From: Pseudoflavonifractor intestinihominis
GTDB taxonomy: Bacteria; Bacillota; Clostridia; Oscillospirales; Oscillospiraceae
Direction: 5' to 3'
Length of the DNA: 64,000 nucleotides
Assembly (NCBI RefSeq): GCF_040096055.1
Contig: NZ_JBBMFK010000001.1
Span: forward strand, 217,838-281,837
Shown here: positions 32,618-40,631 of the stretch, piece after piece
Layout of the letters: every line of letters begins with the position of its first letter
Numbering within the stretch: position 1 is the first letter of the stretch
Made by a program: the position numbers and the translations under genes
The notes under the pieces: model-generated
Databases searched by the model: none
What the model was told of the DNA's origin: nothing
Seen by the model: only the letters and a program-made list of their open reading frames with translations

Positions 32618-34174
32618 ATGGAACCCATTTGGATGTTAATTGTGGGGATTATCGTCGCGCTGCTGGTCGGCGTGCTGATAGGATTCGCTCTTGGCGTCAA
32701 GTGGCGCAAGCAGGTCGCCGAAAAGGAGATCTCCAGCGCCGAGGAAGAGGCCAAGCGGATCATTAACGAGTCCATCAAGAGCGCCGAGAGCAAGAAGCGG
32801 GAGGCGCTGGTAGAGGCCAAGGAGGAGATCCTCAAGGCCCGCAACGACTTTGAACGGGATCAGAAAGAGCGCCGGGCCGACCTGCAGAAGCAGGAGCGCA
32901 GGCTCCAGCAGAAGGAAGAGACCCTGGACCGCAAGACCGAGAACATCGAGAAGAAGGAAGAGACACTCCAGACCAAGCTCACCGAGCTGGAAGCAGCCCG
33001 GGAAGAGGTTGCCACCGTCAAGAAGACCCAGATGGAGGTCCTGGAGCGGCTGTCCGGCTTTACCGCCGAGGAGGCCAAGGCCTACCTGATCAATCAGCTG
33101 GAGGCCGAGGTCACCCACGAGTCCGCCATGAAGATCCGGGAGATCGAGGCCCAGTTCAAGGAGGAGGCCGACGCCAAGGCCAAGGAGATCCTGTCCCTTG
33201 CCATCCAACGCTGCGCAGCCGACCACGTGGCCGAGGCCACCGTGTCGGTTGTTCCCCTGCCCAATGACGAGATGAAGGGCCGCATTATCGGCCGCGAGGG
33301 CCGCAACATCCGCACGCTGGAGACCATGACCGGCGTGGATCTGATCATCGACGATACCCCCGAGGCCATTACCGTCTCCTGCTTTGACCCCGTCCGCCGC
33401 GAGATCGCCCGCATCGCCCTGGAGAAGCTGATCCAGGACGGTCGTATTCACCCCTCCCGCATCGAGGAGATGGTGGAGAAGGCCAAGCGGGAGGTGGACG
33501 CCACCATCAAGGCCGAGGGCGAGCGGGCCGTGTTTGAGACCAACGTCCACGGCCTCCACCCCGAGCTGGTCAAGCTGCTGGGCCGCATGAAGTACCGCAC
33601 CAGCTACGGCCAGAACGTGCTCAACCACTCCATCGAGGTCTCCCACCTGGCGGGCCTGCTGGCCGCCGAGATCGGCGCCGACGTGACCCTGGCCAAGCGG
33701 GCAGGCCTGCTCCACGACCTGGGCAAGTCCATCGACCACGAGGTGGAGGGCTCCCACGTCCAGATCGGCGTGGAGCTGGCCCGGAAGTACAAGGAGAACG
33801 AGGACGTGGTCCACGCCATCGAGGCCCACCACAACGACGTGGAGCCCCGCACCATCGTGGCCTGCCTGGTGCAGGCGGCCGACGCTGTGTCCGCCGCCCG
33901 TCCCGGCGCCCGGCGCGAGAACCTGGAGAACTATATCAAGCGCCTGGAGAAGCTGGAGGAGCTCACCTCCTCCTTCCCCGGCGTGGAGAAGTCCTTTGCC
34001 ATCCAGGCTGGCCGGGAGGTCCGCATCATGGTGGCCCCCGACAAGGTCAGCGAGGACCAGATGGTGCTCCTGGCCCGGGACATTGCCAAGAAGATCGAGG
34101 AAGAGCTGGAGTACCCCGGCCAGATCAAGGTGAACATGATCCGGGAGACCAAGGTCGTGGAGTACGCCAAGTAA
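32618..34174 (+). CDS. rny: ribonuclease Y
   Basis: 518 residues, the standard length. An N-terminal membrane helix (about 4-25) is followed by a long coiled coil (to about 190; AEEEAKRIINESIKSAESKKREAL), a KH domain (MKGRIIGREGRNIRTLE, the GxxG loop) and a metal-dependent HD phosphohydrolase domain (LLHDLGKSIDHE, HHND). It is the membrane-bound endonuclease that starts mRNA decay in Firmicutes. ATG 32618 gives the family N-terminus; the AGGAGG is 14 nt upstream, a long spacing, with a GTG at 32603 overlapping it. Its usual neighbour ymdB lies 24 kb away. Confidence 0.97.
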   Translation: MEPIWMLIVGIIVALLVGVLIGFALGVKWRKQVAEKEISSAEEEAKRIINESIKSAESKKREALVEAKEEILKARNDFERDQKERRADLQKQERRLQQKEETLDRKTENIEKKEETLQTKLTELEAAREEVATVKKTQMEVLERLSGFTAEEAKAYLINQLEAEVTHESAMKIREIEAQFKEEADAKAKEILSLAIQRCAADHVAEATVSVVPLPNDEMKGRIIGREGRNIRTLETMTGVDLIIDDTPEAITVSCFDPVRREIARIALEKLIQDGRIHPSRIEEMVEKAKREVDATIKAEGERAVFETNVHGLHPELVKLLGRMKYRTSYGQNVLNHSIEVSHLAGLLAAEIGADVTLAKRAGLLHDLGKSIDHEVEGSHVQIGVELARKYKENEDVVHAIEAHHNDVEPRTIVACLVQAADAVSAARPGARRENLENYIKRLEKLEELTSSFPGVEKSFAIQAGREVRIMVAPDKVSEDQMVLLARDIAKKIEEELEYPGQIKVNMIRETKVVEYAK

Positions 34175-34193
34175 ATCCCACCGGAACAAGACA

Positions 34194-34223
34194 AACGAGG
34201 AGCGCGGCGGCTGCCGCGCTCCT
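34194..34223. repeat. direct repeat copy 1 flanking hairpin island B
   Basis: Thirty bases (AACGAGGAGCGCGGCGGCTG...) recur exactly at 34453-34482. This copy forms the same stem but lacks the T-run. Confidence 0.9.
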
Positions 34224-34452
34224 TTCGGCTTGGCGGCCTTGCCGCCAAGCCTCTCAAAAATGCAGGCATTTTTGAGAGGGGATACAGCCCGCCGCAGCGC
34301 ACGCGCGGAGCGCGTACGTTTGCGGGCTGTGCAGTGTTTTTTCCGAGGCGCATGTCCCCGGAAAAAACGGTTTGAATTTTATTTCGCCGCCTGGGGCGGC
34401 GAAACTCTGCCGAGGGCTGTTCCTTTCTGCGTGAGGCCGGTTTTCAATAGAG
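34224..34452. repeat. hairpin island B between rny and the NYN gene
   Basis: Five consecutive inverted repeats fill the space: GGCTTGGCGGC (34227-34251), CTCTCAAAAATGC (34251-34278), ACAGCCCGC with an inner ACGCGC stem (34285-34330), GTTTTTTCCG (34336-34368) and TTTCGCCGCC (34382-34404), each paired with its complement. No gene with a ribosome site is apparent. Confidence 0.65.
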
Positions 34453-34489
34453 AACGAGGAGCGCGGCGGCTGCCGCGCTCCTCGTTTTT
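34453..34489 (+). terminator. terminator of rny (direct repeat copy 2)
   Basis: AACGAGGAGCGCGGC and its complement around a four-nt loop followed by a five-T run. It carries the 30-bp repeat found at 34194-34223. Confidence 0.85.
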
Positions 34490-34514
34490 CTAGTCAGAAA
34501 AATACAAGATGTGA

Positions 34515-35381
34515 TTACTTTCGCTGTTTATCCCGAAGGTATACATGTTTGGTGGGATCGTCGGCGCTGGTCTGGCGGGAGACGACCTCAAACCGGCCCA
34601 GGGCCTTTACCAGCTGGGTCAGCTTGGAGTAGCCGTAGTTCCGGGGGTCAAAGTCGGGCTGCTTCTTGAGCAGCAGGTTGCCCAGCTTGCCCATGAAGCC
34701 GTAGCCGTCCTCGTCGGCAATGCTCTCCAGGGAGTCGGCGATGAGGTCCACCACCGCCCGGGGCACACCGGCAATCTCCTCCGGCTCCGGCGGCTCCTGC
34801 TGGGCCGGAGCGGATTTCTTCTTGGCCGCCTTTTTGGCCGGTTTTTTGGCCGCAGGGGCCTGGCTCTCCTTCTCCGGCTCCGGGGAGGGCTCCGGGTCCG
34901 GCGCAGAGGCCGCCAGCGCCTCCTGCCTGGCCTTTTCCCCGGCGGCCCGGATGACCTCGATGTAGATGAACTTGTCGCAGGCCACGATAAAGGGCAGGGG
35001 GGTCTTTTTCTCCCCCATGCCGTACACCTTCATGCCCGCCTCCCGCAGCCGGGTGGCCAGGCGGGTGAAGTCGCTGTCGCTGGACACCAACACGAACCCA
35101 TCGCACCGGCCTGAGTAGAGCAGGTCCATGGCGTCGATGATCATGGCCGAGTCGGTGGCGTTCTTGCCGGTGGTGTAGCTGTACTGCTGGATGGGCGTGA
35201 TGGCGTGCTCCAGCAGCAGGGGCTTCCAGGAGGCCATGTTGGGCGTGGTCCAGTCGCCGTAGATGCGCTTGACCGTGGGCGTGCCGTACACCGCCGCCTC
35301 GGCCATGATGTCCCGCAGGGCGGTGCGGGGGGCATTGTCCGCGTCGATGAGCACGGCCAGCCGCAGATCCTGATTGTCCAT
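34515..35381 (-). CDS. NYN-domain ribonuclease-like protein with C-terminal OST-HTH/LOTUS domain
   Basis: 288 residues. The N-terminal PIN-like NYN domain has the acidic metal-site residues in VLIDADNAP (near 10), ATDSAMIIDAMDLLYS and VSSDSDFTRLATRLREAG. After a Pro/Ala/Lys/Glu-rich linker (about 165-205) a LOTUS/OST-HTH domain follows (YGFMGKLGNLLLKKQPDFDPRNYGYSKLTQLVKAL). NYN-LOTUS proteins are RNA-processing nucleases, also found in eukaryotic MARF1-type proteins. ATG 35381 follows GAGGAG at ten nt; the longer open frame upstream is unsupported. Confidence 0.9.
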   Translation of the reverse strand: MDNQDLRLAVLIDADNAPRTALRDIMAEAAVYGTPTVKRIYGDWTTPNMASWKPLLLEHAITPIQQYSYTTGKNATDSAMIIDAMDLLYSGRCDGFVLVSSDSDFTRLATRLREAGMKVYGMGEKKTPLPFIVACDKFIYIEVIRAAGEKARQEALAASAPDPEPSPEPEKESQAPAAKKPAKKAAKKKSAPAQQEPPEPEEIAGVPRAVVDLIADSLESIADEDGYGFMGKLGNLLLKKQPDFDPRNYGYSKLTQLVKALGRFEVVSRQTSADDPTKHVYLRDKQRK

Positions 35382-35557
35382 GTACGATAATCTCCTCATA
35401 TCAGTGTAAAAACCCGGAAACCGGGGTACGTCAGAACTTACAGCTCCAGTATAGCACAAAGCCGCCGGGGGCGGAACAGAATTCCGGCGGAAAAAGCTGG
35501 CGGCGGCGCAGCGTTTGGCCGTTCCAAAGCGTATAAAGGGTGAAAGGGGGGACGGGA

Positions 35558-36022
35558 ATGGACCCCAACCGGTTGGAAGAGACAGTAAGGAAGTACGAGA
35601 ACACCCTGTACCGGGCGGCCCTGGCCATCCTGGGGGACGCCCACGAGGCCCAGGACGCGGTACAGGACGCATTTGTCAGGTATCTGGAGAAGGCACCGGA
35701 GTTTGACAGCCCGGAGCACGAGAAGGCGTGGCTCATCCGGGTGACGGTGAACGGCTGCAAGAGCCGGCTCCGCTCTCCCTGGCACAGGCGGCGCACAGCC
35801 CTCAGTGAGGGCCTGCCCGCCCCGGAGCCGGAGGAGAAGGCCGTGCTGGAGGCGGTGCTGGCCCTGCCCCCCAGGGACAGGGCGGCGGTCCACCTCTACT
35901 ACTACGAGGGGTACAGCACGCCGGAGATCGCCGCCATGACCGGCCAGAGCGAGGGCACCGTCCGGTCCCGGCTCTCCCGGGCGCGGCAGAAGCTCAAGGC
36001 CCTTCTGGCGGATGCCCAGTGA
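35558..36022 (+). CDS. ECF (sigma-70 family) RNA polymerase sigma factor
   Basis: 154 residues. Region 2: YENTLYRAALAILGDAHEAQDAVQDAFVRYLEKAPEF...WLIRVTVNGCKSRLR; region 4: LPPRDRAAVHLYYYEGYSTPEIAAMTGQSEGTVRSRLSRARQKL. ATG 35558 follows AGGGGGG. The membrane protein gene starting 12 bases downstream is the likely anti-sigma factor. The binding specificity cannot be told. The sigma gene is divergent from the NYN gene. Confidence 0.95.
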   Translation: MDPNRLEETVRKYENTLYRAALAILGDAHEAQDAVQDAFVRYLEKAPEFDSPEHEKAWLIRVTVNGCKSRLRSPWHRRRTALSEGLPAPEPEEKAVLEAVLALPPRDRAAVHLYYYEGYSTPEIAAMTGQSEGTVRSRLSRARQKLKALLADAQ

Positions 36023-36034
36023 AAGGAGTACAGC

Positions 36035-37501
36035 ATGGAACACTACCGTTCTTATATGGACCGGGTGAAGGTGAGCCCGGAGGAGCACCGGGCCCTGATG
36101 GATGCCCTGGAGGGGAGGCGGACGCCCGTCCGGTGGAACACACCTGCCCGATGGCTGGCCGCGGCAGCCTGCGCCGCCCTGGTGTGCCTGGCGGCCCTGG
36201 GTGTCTGGCGGGCCTACCGCCTGCCCGGCGGGGACACCGGCCCCAGCCAGACGCTGGAGGAGGGCCCCCACGTTCAGAGCACCGCCGGGCCGGAGGCCAC
36301 TGCCCCCGACCCGGAGAGCACGGCCCCCATCACGGCGGACCGGGACAGCGAATATGTCCTCTCGCCGGAGGACCCCTTTGACGGCCAGCCCCACAGCAGC
36401 TTTAACATCCAGGGGGTGGAGTACGGAGATGCTCCTGAGATCTGCGCCTCCATCGCCTATCCGGACGGCTGGTTTGAGGAGCAGCTGACCCGGGCGCAGA
36501 TGGTGGAGCTGCTCGCCGGCCCCGGGGCGGAGGACGCCCCCTGGTCCCTGTACTGGGTGGGGTACGACATCACCGGAAAGGCCGTCTACGACGGGGAGGG
36601 GAACCTGTGGCAGCTTTGGCTCAACGGCGTCAGCCGGAGCAACGAGCACAACGGCTTCACCCTCACGGTCCGGCCGGGGGATTACCCCCTGACCGATATG
36701 ATTGCCCCCAATCAGACCTCCACCGATCTCAACGGCGTCACAGTCTACGGCAGCAAGAGCGGCCGGTACGGCTGGGACGACAGCGGGGAGATGGGCTATA
36801 TCTACGAGATCACCATGATGTCGGGAGACGCGGGGCTGAACTTTGAGGCCCGGCAGCTGGAGGAGGAGGACGCAGCCCTGATGTGTACCCAGGCGGCCAA
36901 TACATTTGCCGGGACAAAGCTGTACCTGGACAGCCTGCTGGTCTATGACGGCGAGATCCCCGACTGGGGCAGCCAGGTGCTCACCTGGGAGGAGGCCATG
37001 GCCGACGAGAAATTCGGCGCTTATGTCCCCACGGATGTGCCCGACGGCTTCACCTTTGATGGGGCCTGGCGGGAGTGGGGCCAGAACCGGGATTACCTGA
37101 CCCTCAACTGGTCGGGGTATTACACCAATCTCTCCATCGACATTCGGGACGCGGATACCTGGGTGGACTTCGCCCTCATCGACCCGGCGGACCGGGAGAA
37201 GTACGACGTGAGCCTGTACACTATCCCTTACGGCGAATCGGTGCCCGAGGAATACTGGCAGGAGTTCGACAACCCGGTGTTCGCCGTTGAGGACGTGACG
37301 CCCGAGGTGGTCGCCGCCCGGATGCGCTACGTGGACGACGACAGCGGCGACGTGGACAGCTGGCGCGGAAACTTCTCGGTCTACTACGAGAGCGAAAATG
37401 TGCTGGTGCAGTACAACCTGGACGGCGTCACCCCCCAGGAGGCCTATGACCTGATTCTGAAGCAATACGATACCGCCAGCATCGCACCGCAGAAACCATA
37501 A
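36035..37501 (+). CDS. membrane protein, probable anti-sigma factor for the preceding ECF factor
   Basis: 488 residues. A short cytoplasmic segment (about 1-38) is followed by a transmembrane helix (about 41-60), a Pro/Thr/Glu-rich linker (65-105) and a large extracellular domain rich in Trp, Tyr and acidic residues. Only topology and its position 12 bases after an ECF sigma gene support the role. It is not obviously related in sequence to the other anti-sigma protein in the window. GGAG precedes the ATG. Confidence 0.7.
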   Translation: MEHYRSYMDRVKVSPEEHRALMDALEGRRTPVRWNTPARWLAAAACAALVCLAALGVWRAYRLPGGDTGPSQTLEEGPHVQSTAGPEATAPDPESTAPITADRDSEYVLSPEDPFDGQPHSSFNIQGVEYGDAPEICASIAYPDGWFEEQLTRAQMVELLAGPGAEDAPWSLYWVGYDITGKAVYDGEGNLWQLWLNGVSRSNEHNGFTLTVRPGDYPLTDMIAPNQTSTDLNGVTVYGSKSGRYGWDDSGEMGYIYEITMMSGDAGLNFEARQLEEEDAALMCTQAANTFAGTKLYLDSLLVYDGEIPDWGSQVLTWEEAMADEKFGAYVPTDVPDGFTFDGAWREWGQNRDYLTLNWSGYYTNLSIDIRDADTWVDFALIDPADREKYDVSLYTIPYGESVPEEYWQEFDNPVFAVEDVTPEVVAARMRYVDDDSGDVDSWRGNFSVYYESENVLVQYNLDGVTPQEAYDLILKQYDTASIAPQKP

Positions 37502-37502
37502 T

Positions 37503-37537
37503 AAAAAGAGGCGGCCGCCCGGAAGGGCGGCCGCCTC
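37503..37537 (-). terminator. terminator of hpf
   Basis: GAGGCGGCCGCCC and complement with a GGAA loop; on the minus strand it is followed by a T-run, so it serves hpf. It also lies at the end of the convergent anti-sigma gene. Confidence 0.88.
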
Positions 37538-37551
37538 GCTGTATGCTGTTG

Positions 37552-38100
37552 TTACGGCTCGTCCACGATGAGGCCGTACCCGCCGTCGTTGCGCTTGTAC
37601 ACCACGGCGAAGGAACTGTCGGCGTCGGCGTCCCGGAAGGCGAAGAAGGTGTGGTCCACCAAGTTCATCTGGAGAATGGCCTCCTCCACGGTCATGGGCC
37701 GGATGGGGAACTTCTTGGTGCGGACGATGCGGAACTCCTCCTCCTCGTCGGTGTCGGGGACAAAGGAGGAGACCTCATCCTCGTCCACAGAGCGGACGAA
37801 GGCGTCCTGGCGCAGGCGCTTCTCCAGGCGGGCCTTATTCTTACGCAGCTGGCGCTCCACAGAGGCCACGGCGGCGTCGATGGTGGCGAACATATCGGAG
37901 GTGCTCTCCGAGACGCGGATGATGGTACCGGCGGAGCGAATGGTCAGCTCTACGTTGTTGCGGTCCTTTTCGACACTGAAGACGATGGCGGCCTCCGCGT
38001 CCGCCTTAAAATAACGGTCCAGCTTGCCCACCTTCTTCTCGGCATAGGCATGCACCTTGCGGGGCAGGTTGACCTTCTTGTCTGTGAACACGAACTTCAT
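37552..38100 (-). CDS. hpf: ribosome hibernation promoting factor HPF (long form)
   Basis: 182 residues. The N-terminal RaiA/YfiA ribosome-binding domain (about 1-95; TDKKVNLPRKVHAYAEKKVGKLDRYF) is joined by an acidic linker (DEDEVSSFVPDTDEEEE) to the C-terminal dimerisation domain (IVRTKKFPIRPMTVEEAILQMNLVDHTFFAFRDADADSSFAVVYKRNDGGYGLI). Long HPF joins two 70S ribosomes into 100S dimers in stationary phase. A minus-strand TATAAT (38172-38177) is a likely -10. Confidence 0.97.
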   Translation of the reverse strand: MKFVFTDKKVNLPRKVHAYAEKKVGKLDRYFKADAEAAIVFSVEKDRNNVELTIRSAGTIIRVSESTSDMFATIDAAVASVERQLRKNKARLEKRLRQDAFVRSVDEDEVSSFVPDTDEEEEFRIVRTKKFPIRPMTVEEAILQMNLVDHTFFAFRDADADSSFAVVYKRNDGGYGLIVDEP

Positions 38101-38229
38101 AGTTGTCAGCTCCTTCCGCCCTTTGGGGAGGGCACTCGTTGGAAGCGGAGTGGCCCGGCTTCCTTGTCTTAATTATACCACACTACGAAGAAAAAGCTAC
38201 AACAATTTGTGAACAACGGAGAGAAATGC

Positions 38230-39072
38230 TCAAAGTGTTACGCTGGCGTGGCGGGTGACGTGGCAGCCCAGGTTGACGCAGCAGGGCAGGCCGGCGATGT
38301 GGGTGGGGGCGGGCAGGATGGCCACCGACAGTGCGGTGGTGCGGCCCCCCAGGCCCTGGGGGCCGATGCCCAGGGCGTTGATGCGCTCCAGGGCCTCCGC
38401 CTCCATCTCCGCGTAGAAGGGGTCGGCGCTGAGCTGGTCCACAGGGCGGAGCAGGGCCCGCTTGGCCAGCAGGGCCGCCCGGTCCGACGTGCCGCCCAGG
38501 CCTACGCCCACCACTACCGGCGGGCAGGGGTTGGACCCGGCCAGGGACACCGACTCCACGATAAAGTCCAGAATCTCCTGCCGCCCGGCGGCGGGGGTGA
38601 ACATCTTCAGCTTGGTCATGTTCTCGCTGCCGAAGCCCTTGGGGGCCACGGTGATGGTGAGCTGGTCGCCTTCGGTGAGGCGCAGGTACTGGACGGCGGG
38701 GGTGTTGTCCCCGGTGTTCTCCCGGCGGAGGGGGTCCCGCACCACCGAGCACCGGAGGGCGCCCTCCAGATAGCCCCGGCGGACGCCCTCATTCACCGCG
38801 TCCTCCAACAATCCGCCGGTGATGTGGGCCTCCTGGCCCAGCTCCAGAAAGACCACCGCCATGCCGGTGTCCTGGCAGATGGGCAGGCCCCGCTGGGCGG
38901 CGAAGGTGAAGTTCTCCTCCAGATCCCCCAGGATAGCCCGGCCCACCGGGGACTCCTCGGTCTCCCCGGCGGCCCGGATGGCCCCGCACAGGTCGTCGGG
39001 CAGCACGGTGTTGGCCCTGATGCAGGCATCCCGCACGGCAGTCACAATGTCGTCAAACCGGATCTCACGCAT
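38230..39072 (-). CDS. fumarate hydratase/tartrate dehydratase class I, alpha subunit (beta subunit absent)
   Basis: 280 residues. The alpha-subunit cysteines that hold the [4Fe-4S] cluster are in LPICQDTGMAVVF, GSNPCPPVVVGVGLGGT and NLGCHVTRHA. The family hydrates fumarate to malate or dehydrates tartrate as an alpha/beta pair, or as a fused chain. Here only the alpha part is present: no beta-subunit gene follows, and the next gene downstream is hpf. ATG 39072 follows GGAGG (eight nt). The amidohydrolase gene ends 13 bases upstream, suggesting one transcript. Confidence 0.88.
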   Translation of the reverse strand: MREIRFDDIVTAVRDACIRANTVLPDDLCGAIRAAGETEESPVGRAILGDLEENFTFAAQRGLPICQDTGMAVVFLELGQEAHITGGLLEDAVNEGVRRGYLEGALRCSVVRDPLRRENTGDNTPAVQYLRLTEGDQLTITVAPKGFGSENMTKLKMFTPAAGRQEILDFIVESVSLAGSNPCPPVVVGVGLGGTSDRAALLAKRALLRPVDQLSADPFYAEMEAEALERINALGIGPQGLGGRTTALSVAILPAPTHIAGLPCCVNLGCHVTRHASVTL

Positions 39073-39085
39073 GGCAGCCACCTCC

Positions 39086-40243
39086 TCAATTCACCCGGAC
39101 GCCGCCGATGTACACCTGCTCCACCTTGCTCTTCCAGTCCAGGGGGTGGCCGGTGGAGAGGACGATGTCGGCGTCCTTGCCGGGGGTGAGAGAGCCCACC
39201 CGGCCGTCGATGCCGGCGATGACCGCCGGGTTGATGGTGATGGCGGCCAGGGCGTCCTCCTCGTCCATGCCGGCCCGCACCGCCATGGCGGCGCAGATGG
39301 GCAGGTACTGGACCGGGATGACCGGGTGGTCGGTGCAGATGGCCACCTTCACCCCGGCCTTGGCCAGGATGACCGGATTCTCCTGATTCTGGCCGCCCAG
39401 CTCCGGCTTGCTCCGGTCGGTGAGGCAGGGGCCGGTGATGACGGGAATCCCCTCCTGGGCCAGCAGGTCGGAGATGAGATAGGCCTCGGTGCCGTGGACC
39501 ACCACCAGCTGCAGGCCGAACTCCTTGGCCAGGCGCACGGCGGTGGCCACGTCGTCCGCCCGGTGGGCGTGGCAGTGGACGGGCAGGGTGCCCTTCAGCA
39601 CGGGCACCAGGGCCTCCAGCTTGGCGTCAAAGTCGGGCATGTCCGCCTCCGGGTCCTCATCGGCCTTGTTCTGCTTGTCCATGTACTCCAGGGCCTTGGA
39701 CAGGTTCTCCCGGATGATGGCCGCGGTGGCCATCCGGGTGACGGGGGTCTCCTTCCGCTCGTTGTACACGTTCTTGGGGTTCTCGCCCAGGGCGAACTTC
39801 ATGGCCACCGGGGCGGCCACGATCATCTGGTCCACCCAGCGGCCGTTGGTCTTGAGGGCGGCGAACTGGCCGGCAATGGGGTTGGCGCTGCCCGGGCCGG
39901 TGAGCACGCAGGTGACGCCGCCGGCGCGGGCGTCGGCAAAGCAGCGGTCCAGGGCGTTGACCGCGTCGATGGCCCGCAGGTGGGGGGTGCAGGGGTCGGT
40001 GGACTCGTTGCCGTCGTCCGACTCAAAGCCCAGGGCGTCGCCGAACATGCCCAGATGGCAGTGGGCGTCCACCAGGCCGGGGTAGACGTGGCGGCCAGCC
40101 GCGTCCACCACCGGGCCGTCGATTCCCTCCGGCAGGGCGGACATGGGCCCCACGGCCACGATCTTGTCCCCCTCCACGTGGACAAAGCCGTTCTCAATGA
40201 TGGGACCGTCCATGGTGTGCAGAATTCCGTTGGTGATCAGCAA
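39086..40243 (-). CDS. amidohydrolase-family protein
   Basis: About 385 residues. Metal-site motifs: VDAHCHLGM (near 60), the central CHAHRADDVATAVRLAKE, and ICTDHPVIPV; the C-terminus has the usual SLTPGKDADIVLSTG. It belongs to the imidazolonepropionase-like amidohydrolases, hydrolysing C-N bonds; substrate unknown. The best start is TTG 40243 after AAAGGACGGG; no ATG precedes the conserved LITNG strand. It is linked to the fumarase alpha gene by 13 bases, so a pathway releasing fumarate or a related dicarboxylate is possible. Confidence 0.87.
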   Translation of the reverse strand: MLITNGILHTMDGPIIENGFVHVEGDKIVAVGPMSALPEGIDGPVVDAAGRHVYPGLVDAHCHLGMFGDALGFESDDGNESTDPCTPHLRAIDAVNALDRCFADARAGGVTCVLTGPGSANPIAGQFAALKTNGRWVDQMIVAAPVAMKFALGENPKNVYNERKETPVTRMATAAIIRENLSKALEYMDKQNKADEDPEADMPDFDAKLEALVPVLKGTLPVHCHAHRADDVATAVRLAKEFGLQLVVVHGTEAYLISDLLAQEGIPVITGPCLTDRSKPELGGQNQENPVILAKAGVKVAICTDHPVIPVQYLPICAAMAVRAGMDEEDALAAITINPAVIAGIDGRVGSLTPGKDADIVLSTGHPLDWKSKVEQVYIGGVRVN

Positions 40244-40274
40244 AGAAATCCCGTCCTTTCGACAAAAGTAGTGT

Positions 40275-40303
40275 TTGACAAATATAGGAAAAAGAGTTAT
40301 ATT
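40275..40303 (+). promoter_or_regulatory. consensus sigma-A promoter without a downstream gene
   Basis: TTGACA and TATATT with exactly 17-bp spacing, pointing away from the amidohydrolase gene. The start point would be about 40310. No protein-coding gene follows on this strand before 42974. Confidence 0.75.
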
Positions 40304-40309
40304 ATGCTT

Positions 40310-40407
40310 GCAGCTCATCCAATATGCAATCCACCTCAATTCCAGCAAGGGAACTCATTCCATTCTCCCGCGCACCTTGGACGCCCGGAAACGGGCGTTC
40401 TTTTTTT
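40310..40407 (+). ncRNA. candidate small RNA of about 98 nt
   Basis: From the promoter above to a terminator (ACGCCCG-GAAA-CGGGCGT, 40381-40398, then TTCTTTTTTT) the transcript would be close to 100 nt. Internal complementary segments CTTGC (about 40307-40311) with GCAAG (40345-40349), GGGA with TCCC, and CAAGG with CCTTG suggest a compact fold. No ribosome binding site with a start codon was seen. It matches no RNA class I can name. Confidence 0.5.
40381..40407 (+). terminator. terminator of the candidate small RNA
   Basis: Seven-bp GC stem with a GNRA-type GAAA tetraloop and a run of seven T. Confidence 0.85.
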
Positions 40408-40564
40408 GCTATGCAAAAGCATAGCAAAAACCGGTCATGTGCCGCTTCCAGCGGCACGGCCATAAAATCACAGCGCATGGGCCGGGACGGCCCATATGCG
40501 CATAAACTTCATGCGCCACAGGCATTTACCTGTTTTCGTGGTATGCGCTTGGCGCATGAAGTTT
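40403..40564. repeat. hairpin island C
   Basis: Four consecutive inverted repeats: TTTTTGCTATGC (40403-40430), GTGCCGCT (40439-40457), GCGCAT/GGGCC with a two-base bulge (40473-40501) and AAACTTCATGCGCCA with a 15-bp perfect partner and an inner CAGG/CCTG stem (40504-40564). No T-run marks a terminator orientation. Confidence 0.6.
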
Positions 40565-40576
40565 TGCGCCGGAGCG

Positions 40577-40616
40577 AAAAAAGCAGCCTGCCGAACCACC
40601 GGGTTCGACAGGCTGC
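40577..40616 (-). terminator. terminator of the yabP-yabQ-divIC-S1 operon
   Basis: CAGCCTGCCGAAC paired with GTTCGACAGGCTG (one mismatch); on the minus strand a six-T run follows. Confidence 0.9.
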
Positions 40617-40631
40617 GCGGATGCTGAGCGC

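Noticed and set aside
34194..34489. CRISPR array
   Set aside because: The repeated unit occurs only twice and is itself a terminator stem; there are no regular spacers or cas genes.
34224..34493. Open frame of 87 residues (34230-34493) in hairpin island B
   Set aside because: It runs through successive inverted repeats, has no ribosome site and no protein-like composition.
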